Shown: piece after piece, positions 1-5,364 of the stretch
Numbering within the stretch: position 1 is the stretch's first letter
Layout of the letters: each line of letters opens with the position of its first letter
Source: Acidobacteriota bacterium
Lineage (GTDB): Bacteria > Acidobacteriota > Terriglobia > Bryobacterales > Bryobacteraceae
Length of the DNA stretch: 5,364 nt
Reading direction: 5' to 3'
NCBI GenBank assembly: GCA_016871135.1
Contig: VFZQ01000425.1
Coordinates: 1-5,364 of the forward strand
Translations under genes and position numbers: made by a program
Notes under the pieces: model-generated
Seen by the model: only the letters and a program-made list of their open reading frames with translations
Told to the model about the DNA's origin: nothing
Database searches by the model: none

Positions 1-2775
1 CATCGTAATTCCGTTGAACAGCGGGAATGGATCGAGCAGGTTGCGGGCTGGTGTTGTCGTTCCCGCGCCGAGTGTTGTGTTCGGCGGAAGAATGCCGAAG
101 AACGGGTTGGCGACTGTGCGGTCGAGATAGGTCGGCGTCTCCTGGCCGCGCAGGAAGGTGTCCATGCGGACGCCGTCGAGGTTGTAGGAGCTCACCTCGT
201 TTTTGGTCTGGCTGCCGACGTAGGAGACGTCGAGCAGCACCTTCCAAATTGTCCGGTGCTGGAAGCCGAACGAGTATTGAAACGTGCGCGGAATCAGGCG
301 CTGGCGTCCGTCAAAGGCCACGGCGTTGCCGACGTTGGTAAGGAGTCCAAGCTCAGCGCCTTGCGGGCGCGTTAGTCCATCTGGAAACGGATTCTGCAGC
401 GAGTAGGCGCCGGTCGCACCGGCCGATGGCAGATAGTCGCCATCGAGCGAACGAATGTAGGGCGTTTGCTGGCTGAAGCCGTCGGTGAAGTTGCCTTGTG
501 TCGCGGTCCGATGGAAGATGCCGAATCCCGTACGCAAGACAATGCGCTTGTGGAATTGCCAAGCGACGCCGATGCGCGGTTGGATGTTCTGCCAATCGGT
601 ATCGTAGGTCCGGCGCGGGCCGCCATTGCGCACGAAGGTCTTGCCGCCGAGAAGCGCGGCCGGGGGATCGGGATATGGGAATGCTGGATTATTGCGATCG
701 TATGCGATCTTGTTTGTGCGCCAGCGTTCGAGCACACGGTCGCTCAGCGGGTTTTTCGAATCGAGATCGAAGCCCGCGTTCACGCGGTCCCATCGCTCCA
801 CCCATGGCACTTGCACGTCATAACGCAGGCCGAGATTGAGCGTTAATCCTTTGCGAACCTTCCAATCCGTTTGCAGAAAGAAGCCGAAGTAAGGCCAGCT
901 TCGATAGTAGGTGTCGTTCCAGTCGACGAACCCTGTGCCGGGGATGCCAAGCAGAACGTCGGCGATGCCGGAGCCGTCGCGATTGTTGCCCCCGCGCAGC
1001 GGAAACTGCTGCGTGCCGTAACGCGTGAATTGCAACTGCCCGTTGGCTTGGCCGATCGAGCCGGTGCCTTGTCCGGCGTAGACGAGATCGGCGCCGAGCT
1101 TGATCGTCTTCGAGCCGCGCACCATCGAAAATGTTGGCGCGAGATTCCACTGGTTCGAAGTCGTCCACGTGTAGAGATTGGCGCCGTTGCCGAACAGGCT
1201 CGAGGCCTGATCGATGATGATGCGCGGAGGGAAGTTCGTGGTCGATGTCGGCGCACGCAAAACACTGGTCATGCCGAGATCGGCGGCGGTGATGCCGCTT
1301 TCGATGTCGGCGCCGGGGAAATACGAAGTGAAGCGGCCGTACGAGAGCCGCGTGTCGAACACAAGCGCGGGCGTAAGCACGCGCGTGTAGCTGATGATGG
1401 CGTTCAGATTCGTCCGCTGCGAGTTGATGTTGCCGCTGGCCGCGGGGCCGGGGATGCCGGTTTGGTTCCGATATTCGTGGCCGTGCTGGTACGTGAAGAC
1501 GCCGTTCAAACGCGAATTCTGATCGAGAACGCGGTCGATGCGGAACATCGGCTGATCATAACGATAGCGGCCGACGCTGCCCGAGTTTACGAAGTTCTGC
1601 GTGATCGCGTTTCCGGCGATGTTCGGTTGCGGAAAGAAGGAGAGGATCTTCTTTCCCACTTCACTGATGCGGCTAGCCGGAAGCGTATTGCCGGGGAAGG
1701 GGTCGCGAATGATCGGACTGGCGCAAATGGCCGGCACGTCGACGGTGTTGACGCAGTTGTGGCCGGTGAGCGGATCGAAGATACGGAAGCCGTATTTGGT
1801 GAAGTCGCCCGCGATCAGATCGGGCGGCGGCGTGTTGGCGACAACCGGAAACGGAACGATTTCGCGGAACCCTTCGAAGCTGAAAAAGAGAAAGTCTCGA
1901 TCCTTGCGCAGCGCGCCGCCGATGACGCCGTTGAACTGATGCGTGATGTGTTTGCCACGCGGCGCGCCGACGAGATTGTTCTGCGTGTAGTTCGCGTCGA
2001 AAATCTGGTTGCGCATGAAGTCGGCGACCGATCCGCGCCAGCGATTCGTGCCCGACTTCAACGTTGTGTTCACCGAGCCGCCGCCGGTGCGGCCGATCGC
2101 GGCGTCGTAGGTGTTTGTCATTACCTTGAACTCTTGGATAGCATCGACGTTCGGCGATACTTGCCAGGAGCCAGTCAGGCTGATCGGCGCGCCGTTGAGC
2201 GAGAAGCTGTTTGATCCGGAAACGCCGCCGTTCATCACATACGAACCGTTCGTGTCCCAGCCGCGTGTGCCGCTGAAGCCGCTGCTGCCGAACTGCTCTT
2301 GCGTGAACAGCACGCCGGGGGCGAGGTCCATCAGCATGTACACCTGCCGGCCGTTGAGAGGGTATTCGGACGTTTGCAAGGCGTCGAAGTTCAGTCCGCC
2401 CGACGCGTCGGCGGTCTGAATATCGACGGCGGATTCGGTGACCGTAACCTGCTCGGCCACCGAGCCGATCGTGAGCGCGAAATTTTGCTCCATCTTCTGC
2501 GACACCATCAACTCGATACCCTCTTGCCGGTACAGTTTGAAGCCGGTCGCTTCGACAGTGACATCGTAGGTCGAAGGATTCAGAAAGTTGACGGAGTAGA
2601 AGCCTTCGGAGTTCGTTAATACTTGCGAGGCCTGGTTGGTGTAACGCTGCACAATGCGTACGCGGGCCTTTGGAATGGCGGCGCCGGTAGGATCGGAAAC
2701 GGTTCCGGAAAGCGTTGCGCGAAAATCTTGCGCGTGCGCCGCGCAGAACACGAAGAGAAGCAGTGTCAGCCGCAT
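1..2775 (-). CDS. TonB-dependent receptor, Oar-like, with N-terminal carboxypeptidase-regulatory-like domain (C-terminus beyond the window)
   Basis: This is an outer-membrane beta-barrel receptor expected to import a bulky or scarce ligand using TonB/ExbBD energy. My translation gives 925 codons from the ATG at 2775 to base 1 with no stop, so the C-terminal end of the barrel is missing; relatives are usually about 1000-1200 residues. Residues 1-15 form a clear signal peptide (MRLTLLLFVFCAAHA, then QDF). Residues 21-104 are a carboxypeptidase-regulatory-like beta-sandwich (SGTVSDPTGAAIPKARV, NSEGFYSVNFL, YDVTVEATGF). EQVTVTESA (108-116) resembles a TonB-box-like linker. The plug follows at roughly 120-242 and carries the family signature AIQEFKVMTNTYDAAIGRTG with GGGSVNTTLKSGTN (213-244). 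Barrel motifs include FFSFEGFRE (297-305), DPFPGNTLPASRI (358-370), LNLGLRYDV (646-654) and IQPRIGVAW (731-739). The start overlaps the stop of the upstream DUF1080 gene. The family is confident; the ligand is unknown. Confidence 0.95.
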   Translation of the reverse strand, partial: MRLTLLLFVFCAAHAQDFRATLSGTVSDPTGAAIPKARVRIVQRYTNQASQVLTNSEGFYSVNFLNPSTYDVTVEATGFKLYRQEGIELMVSQKMEQNFALTIGSVAEQVTVTESAVDIQTADASGGLNFDALQTSEYPLNGRQVYMLMDLAPGVLFTQEQFGSSGFSGTRGWDTNGSYVMNGGVSGSNSFSLNGAPISLTGSWQVSPNVDAIQEFKVMTNTYDAAIGRTGGGSVNTTLKSGTNRWRGSVADFMRNQIFDANYTQNNLVGAPRGKHITHQFNGVIGGALRKDRDFLFFSFEGFREIVPFPVVANTPPPDLIAGDFTKYGFRIFDPLTGHNCVNTVDVPAICASPIIRDPFPGNTLPASRISEVGKKILSFFPQPNIAGNAITQNFVNSGSVGRYRYDQPMFRIDRVLDQNSRLNGVFTYQHGHEYRNQTGIPGPAASGNINSQRTNLNAIISYTRVLTPALVFDTRLSYGRFTSYFPGADIESGITAADLGMTSVLRAPTSTTNFPPRIIIDQASSLFGNGANLYTWTTSNQWNLAPTFSMVRGSKTIKLGADLVYAGQGTGSIGQANGQLQFTRYGTQQFPLRGGNNRDGSGIADVLLGIPGTGFVDWNDTYYRSWPYFGFFLQTDWKVRKGLTLNLGLRYDVQVPWVERWDRVNAGFDLDSKNPLSDRVLERWRTNKIAYDRNNPAFPYPDPPAALLGGKTFVRNGGPRRTYDTDWQNIQPRIGVAWQFHKRIVLRTGFGIFHRTATQGNFTDGFSQQTPYIRSLDGDYLPSAGATGAYSLQNPFPDGLTRPQGAELGLLTNVGNAVAFDGRQRLIPRTFQYSFGFQHRTIWKVLLDVSYVGSQTKNEVSSYNLDGVRMDTFLRGQETPTYLDRTVANPFFGILPPNTTLGAGTTTPARNLLDPFPLFNGITM

Positions 2776-2777
2776 TA
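2773..2777 (-). promoter_or_regulatory. TAATG stop/start overlap coupling the DUF1080 gene to the receptor gene
   Basis: On the minus strand, the TAA stop of the DUF1080 gene (2777-2775) shares its last A with the ATG of the receptor (2775-2773). The roughly 20 bases before this ATG contain no purine-rich Shine-Dalgarno site and instead read CTCCTC, the opposite sense. The signal peptide starting exactly at this ATG supports the start choice. I infer that the receptor is translated mainly by ribosomes that re-initiate after finishing the upstream gene. Confidence 0.7.
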
Positions 2778-3698
2778 ACGTTGAGGAGTCGCGATCGTGA
2801 TGTTGCGGAACTTCAAGCCGCCGGTGTGATCGCCCTGAATATAGAACGGGCCGGGTTGATCTTCATTGCCATCCAGCGCGCCGCCGGTGATGCCTTCGAT
2901 CTCTTGATTGGCGATCGTCGTAACGCCGTTGCGAACAACCGTCAGCATGCGGCCGACGAGCGTGATATCGAACGTATCCCATTCGCCGGGTTTGCGCGGA
3001 AGATCTCCTTGCGGCGCGATGCGGCCATACACTGAACCGATGCGGCGCTCGGGCGGATTGCTCGTCAGCGGCTCGTATTCCAGCTGAATTTCGTAACGCC
3101 CGCGGAGGTAGAAACCGCTGTTGGCGTGGTCGGGGCAAAGCACTTCAAAGTGGAGTTTGAAGTCGTCGAACTTGCGCGTCGATTTCAGGTTCGCGCCGTG
3201 GTCTTCATTCACGAGCAGCCCGTCTTTCACGACCCAGTGGCTTTTTGATGCGGTACCCACCGGTTCCCATCCCGCGAGCGATTTGCCGTCAAACAGCGGC
3301 GCTGGCTTCGACCACAATTTCGGCGCGGTGCGCTTCAACTCCGGTGCGCGCACGCCGATCAACACAAGCGTGGAGTCACCGCGCTTTTGAATGCCGGTGA
3401 GTTTGTCGCCGGCAGCATCGAGTTCCCACGTCAACACCGGGCCCTTGGTGTTAGCGCGGCTGATCGTGAGAGAGAGATGTTTGCCGTTGAGCGTCGCATT
3501 TTCGAGTTTGTAAACATTGCCGCCCGTTGGCTGATACCAGACATCCAGCACGCCGTTGACTTCCTTGATACCGAGCCAGCTCGCGCGCTGCCCGGTGGGC
3601 GTTTGGATGTTGAAATTCCAGCGGCCGAGGAACGGGTTCTTTCCTTGCGCGGCGAGCGCGGCGGCGGCCAAGAACGTGACGGCGATGAGCCTTTGCAT
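2775..3698 (-). CDS. Secreted DUF1080 (3-keto-disaccharide hydrolase-like) protein with an extra N-terminal domain
   Basis: The protein has 307 residues. It begins with a signal peptide (MQRLIAVTFLAAAALAAQG, cut near 17-20), so it acts in the periplasm or at the cell surface. Residues 21-118 form a separate beta-rich domain (NPFLGRWNFNIQTPTGQ, WELDAAGDKLTG) that resembles small lipocalin-like barrels, but I cannot assign it firmly. Residues 132-305 are a DUF1080 domain (PF06439), a concanavalin-like jelly roll. Its hallmarks are LFDGKSLAGW (135-144), NSGFYLRGRYEIQLE (193-207), GSVYGRIAP (221-229), PGEWDTFDITLVG (237-249) and GPFYIQGDHTGGLKFRNI (283-300). Members of this family are annotated as 3-keto-disaccharide hydrolases acting on oxidised sugars; activity here is inferred. 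The in-frame reading extends upstream to 3779, but that would run through a tRNA gene, and the signal peptide fixes the start at 3698. No strong Shine-Dalgarno site is visible. The gene is followed directly by the receptor gene. Confidence 0.92.
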   Translation of the reverse strand: MQRLIAVTFLAAAALAAQGKNPFLGRWNFNIQTPTGQRASWLGIKEVNGVLDVWYQPTGGNVYKLENATLNGKHLSLTISRANTKGPVLTWELDAAGDKLTGIQKRGDSTLVLIGVRAPELKRTAPKLWSKPAPLFDGKSLAGWEPVGTASKSHWVVKDGLLVNEDHGANLKSTRKFDDFKLHFEVLCPDHANSGFYLRGRYEIQLEYEPLTSNPPERRIGSVYGRIAPQGDLPRKPGEWDTFDITLVGRMLTVVRNGVTTIANQEIEGITGGALDGNEDQPGPFYIQGDHTGGLKFRNITIATPQR

Positions 3699-3727
3699 GA
3701 GTCGAAGTTTACCGCAATTGGGTACGG

Positions 3728-3733
3728 TATAAT
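3728..3733 (+). promoter_or_regulatory. Probable -10 box (TATAAT) of the tRNA-Gly gene
   Basis: A perfect TATAAT ends 19 bases before the first base of the tRNA, which would put transcription start near 3740 with a short leader of about 13 bases. The -35 region is weak: TTTACC at 3708-3713 matches four of six consensus bases, but its spacer is only 14 bases, and the 17-base position reads AAGTTT. The box lies within the 54 bases separating the tRNA from the divergent DUF1080 gene, so control elements for both directions may overlap here. Confidence 0.6.
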
Positions 3734-3752
3734 GGGTTTGACAGCAAGGCGA

Positions 3753-3827
3753 GCGGGAGTAACTCAATGGTAGAGTCACAGCCTTCCAAGCTGTTGGTTG
3801 CGAGTTCGATCCTCGTCTCCCGCTCCA
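3753..3827 (+). tRNA. trnG: tRNA-Gly (anticodon UCC), CCA encoded
   Basis: The full cloverleaf folds by eye over 75 bases. The acceptor stem GCGGGAG (3753-3759) pairs perfectly with CTCCCGC (3817-3823). The D stem is ACTC/GAGT around AATGGTA. The anticodon stem is ACAGC/GCTGT with loop CTTCCAA, giving anticodon TCC at 3785-3787, which reads GGA and by wobble other GGN glycine codons. The variable loop has five bases. The T stem GCGAG/CTCGT contains one G-U pair and has loop TTCGATC. The discriminator base is T (3824), as usual for bacterial tRNA-Gly, and CCA is encoded at 3825-3827. It is the only plus-strand gene in the window: divergent from the DUF1080 gene and convergent with the TPR gene, whose stop lies 17 bases beyond the CCA. 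Confidence 0.98.
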
Positions 3828-3833
3828 TCCCAG

Positions 3834-3855
3834 CCGCCCCGGAATCAGCGGGCGG
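3834..3855. other. GC-rich inverted repeat between the convergent tRNA and TPR gene ends
   Basis: CCGCCC (3834-3839) and GGGCGG (3850-3855) are perfect complements around a 10-base loop, placed seven bases after the tRNA and spanning the TPR stop codon (3845-3847). It could stop or pause transcription from both sides. Neither strand shows a T-run after the stem, so it does not meet the usual form of an intrinsic terminator and may be chance in such GC-rich DNA. Confidence 0.3.
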
Positions 3856-4849
3856 GAAAAGGCCGGGCCTGCGGCGCCTCAAGCACGCTGGGAAACTCAC
3901 GCCGCAGACGTAGCGATGTCTGTTTGGCGTTCTCTGCCTTGGCTTCCTCGCCGAGTCGAAAATAGAGTTGCGAGAGTAGAACCCACGGTTGCGCGTTCTT
4001 TGGATCGACAATCGTCGCCGACTCCAATTCGATCAACGCCTCTGGCACACGGTCGAGATTGGAAAGAGCCCGCGCCAGCGAGACCCGCGCCGGGGCGTAG
4101 CCTGGGCGAATTGCGATCGCCTTTTGAAGCGGCTCGATCGATTCCGCGTATTTCGACTGCCGCACCAGCAGATCCCCGTAGAAATAGTAGGGCTCTTCAT
4201 AGTTGGCATCGAGAGCCATGGCGCGTTGCAAATGCGCCAACGCCTTTTCGGTGGCGCCGCGTTTTTGGAGATGGAAGCCGGCCTCGAATTGGGCGCGCGC
4301 CGAATCCGGAAATTTCGCCGCAGCCTCGGCGGCGAGCAACGAAGCCGTGTCTTGATTGCCTGCGTCTTGTAATGCCTTGATGGAGATCAAATAGAGGTTG
4401 ATATCGTTGGGCGCGGAGCGGAGGGCCTGCCTCGCCATCGAGGCCGCTTCGTGAAAATATCGCCCTTTGCTGTACTCGAGACTGACAACCTGCATTAGCT
4501 TCACGTTCGCCGGCTGAAACCGGAGCGCCGCGAGCCATGCGCGGATCGCTTCCTCTCGCCGTTCCAAGTGCTGGAAGTTCTGGCCGCGTATTAGGTGAAC
4601 CTCGTAGCGCGGCTGAAGCGTCGCCGCGCGGTCCAGCAACGGTACGGCATCCGCCGAGCGTCGCTGGCGGTGGAGCATCACGCCAAGATTGAACAGTGAG
4701 GCGTGATGGTTGGGGGCGCGGCCCAGCGCTTCTTTCCATAATTTTTCGGCCGACACGGCGTCTCCCGCTTGCGCCGCCTCCAGAGCACGAGCGGCGAGTT
4801 GATCGGCGGCCGCCTGCAAAAGTGCGACAGCGAGCAAGACGGTCGTCAT
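3845..4849 (-). CDS. Tetratricopeptide repeat (TPR) protein
   Basis: The 334-residue protein consists almost wholly of TPR helical hairpins, which act as protein-binding scaffolds. About nine repeats of roughly 34 residues can be followed from residue 14 to 317. Clear units are HASLFNLGVMLHRQRRSADA (49-68), ARAQFEAGFHLQKRGATEKA (184-203), EEPYYFYGDLLVRQSKYAES (218-237), YAPARVSLARALSNLDRVPE (251-270) and AQPWVLLSQLYFRLGEEAKA (286-305), most closing with a proline at the repeat end (for example LQP, APN, RPG, DPK). The first 15 residues (MTTVLLAVALLQAAA) are hydrophobic and may be an export signal, but they lack a basic start, so location is uncertain. An in-frame extension to 4936 would cut 91 bases into the preceding gene; the ATG at 4849 in an ATGA overlap is far likelier. 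The partner is unknown; the adjacent ASPIC/UnbV protein is the obvious candidate. Confidence 0.93.
   Translation of the reverse strand: MTTVLLAVALLQAAADQLAARALEAAQAGDAVSAEKLWKEALGRAPNHHASLFNLGVMLHRQRRSADAVPLLDRAATLQPRYEVHLIRGQNFQHLERREEAIRAWLAALRFQPANVKLMQVVSLEYSKGRYFHEAASMARQALRSAPNDINLYLISIKALQDAGNQDTASLLAAEAAAKFPDSARAQFEAGFHLQKRGATEKALAHLQRAMALDANYEEPYYFYGDLLVRQSKYAESIEPLQKAIAIRPGYAPARVSLARALSNLDRVPEALIELESATIVDPKNAQPWVLLSQLYFRLGEEAKAENAKQTSLRLRREFPSVLEAPQARPFPAR
4846..4849 (-). promoter_or_regulatory. ATGA start/stop overlap coupling the ASPIC/UnbV gene to the TPR gene
   Basis: On the minus strand, the TPR gene's ATG (4849-4847) and the upstream gene's TGA (4848-4846) overlap as ATGA. 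A purine-rich AAGGGAG lies upstream but about 14 bases from the ATG, longer than an ideal spacing. This arrangement normally means one transcript and translational coupling. Confidence 0.75.
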
Positions 4850-5364
4850 GGGCGCGTTCCGGAGCTCCCTTCCTTCAAACGCACCGTAGCGTTGGCGGCA
4901 TGGGCAGGAAAAGTTTCGGTTACGCCGGTGGGCCACATGACGGTTATCCGGTCGACCTTATTTGCCGCGCCGAGACCGAAATGCAAGCGGCGATCGTTTT
5001 GCGACAGAAAGCTCGACTGGCTGAGAACGGCCTGCGTTTGTTTACCGCCGGCGGATTCGATTGTGACAACAGCGCCAATCGCGGAGCGGTTCGATGCAAC
5101 GCCTTCCAGTTCGATACGGATCCAATGGGCGCCGCCGCGCAGCGTATTGAGCAGAAGCGAAGGGCGCTCTCCCATGTTCAACACGGCGACATCGATATCG
5201 CCGTCATTATCGAAATCGCCAAACGCGGCGCCGCGGCTGGAGTGGCGAGCGCCGACCGCGGGACCGGCGAGTCCACTGACATCTTCAAATTTCCCGTCAC
5301 CGAGATTGCGGTAAATGACGCGGGTCTGCCGGTAGGATTCGCCGGGACCGTCTTTGAGTTCCGG
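4846..5364 (-). CDS. FG-GAP/VCBS repeat plus ASPIC/UnbV domain protein, CRTAC1-like (N-terminus beyond the window)
   Basis: Only the last 172 residues are present; the reading frame is open to base 5364. Full-length relatives are usually around 500-600 residues, so most of the beta-propeller is missing. Local residues 16-33 (VIYRNLGDGKFEDVSGLAG) and 47-61 (AFGDFDNDGDIDVAV) are typical VCBS/FG-GAP blades. The second carries a DxDxDGxxD calcium-binding loop with Asp at 50, 52, 54 and 58. Residues about 92-150 are an ASPIC/UnbV domain (PF07593), seen in SNRSAIGAVVTIESAGGKQT, SFLSQNDRRLHFGLG (118-132) and ITVMWPTGVTETF (140-152). Proteins of this type are generally secreted or surface-exposed and thought to bind proteins or glycans; no enzymatic role can be assigned. 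The stop overlaps the start of the TPR gene. Confidence 0.93.
   Translation of the reverse strand, partial: PELKDGPGESYRQTRVIYRNLGDGKFEDVSGLAGPAVGARHSSRGAAFGDFDNDGDIDVAVLNMGERPSLLLNTLRGGAHWIRIELEGVASNRSAIGAVVTIESAGGKQTQAVLSQSSFLSQNDRRLHFGLGAANKVDRITVMWPTGVTETFPAHAANATVRLKEGSSGTRP

Noticed and set aside
871..2214. Plus-strand open frame of 447 codons opposite the receptor gene
   Set aside because: It is fully antisense to a receptor frame with unmistakable family motifs. Its translation is rich in Arg, Ala and Val with no recognisable domain, as expected for a shadow frame in GC-rich DNA.
3738..3743. Perfect TTGACA on the plus strand as a -35 box
   Set aside because: It lies downstream of the TATAAT box, and a -10 at normal spacing would fall inside the tRNA (AACTCA at 3761-3766). 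It is probably just part of the tRNA leader.
3699..3752. Minus-strand promoter for the DUF1080 gene
   Set aside because: Candidates such as CATTAT or TATACC lack any -35 partner at suitable spacing, so no site could be supported, although a promoter may still exist.
3699..3779. N-terminal extension of the DUF1080 protein by 27 residues
   Set aside because: The extension runs back through the intergenic region into the tRNA D-arm, and a clear signal peptide begins at the ATG at 3698.
3916..4380. Plus-strand open frames opposite the TPR gene
   Set aside because: They mirror a well-formed TPR frame and contain no recognisable domain or plausible start context.
4850..4936. N-terminal extension of the TPR protein by 29 residues
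   Set aside because: It would overlap the ASPIC/UnbV coding end by 91 bases, and its sequence shows no TPR character. The ATGA overlap at 4849 is the better start.

Overview
This GC-rich window is almost fully coding, and all of its protein genes lie on the minus strand. The family mix suggests an Acidobacteriota genome, probably of the Bryobacterales/Solibacter type: an Oar-like TonB-dependent receptor with an N-terminal carboxypeptidase-regulatory-like domain, a DUF1080 protein, and an ASPIC/UnbV (CRTAC1-type) protein followed by a TPR protein. This assignment rests on protein families, not on a marker gene.

Right part (3845-5364, minus strand): the C-terminal end of an FG-GAP/VCBS plus ASPIC/UnbV protein enters from beyond the right edge. 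Its stop overlaps the start of a 334-residue TPR protein in an ATGA junction, so the two are probably co-transcribed and translationally coupled.

Middle (3699-3844): a complete plus-strand tRNA-Gly (anticodon UCC, CCA encoded) lies head-on between the minus-strand genes. A perfect TATAAT sits about 20 bases before it.

Left part (1-3698, minus strand): a secreted two-domain protein ending in a DUF1080 (3-keto-disaccharide hydrolase-like) domain is followed, through a TAATG stop/start overlap, by a large outer-membrane TonB-dependent receptor. The receptor is open for 925 codons and runs off the left edge. The pairing suggests a periplasmic or outer-membrane enzyme made together with an outer-membrane transporter. 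The substrate cannot be read from the sequence, although sugar-derived material is a reasonable guess.

I found no CRISPR array, insertion sequence, prophage gene or clear novel system. The points most worth checking are the two tightly coupled gene pairs, the extra N-terminal domain of the DUF1080 protein, and the tRNA placed against the direction of the flanking genes. No stretch longer than about 150 bases lacks a protein gene.
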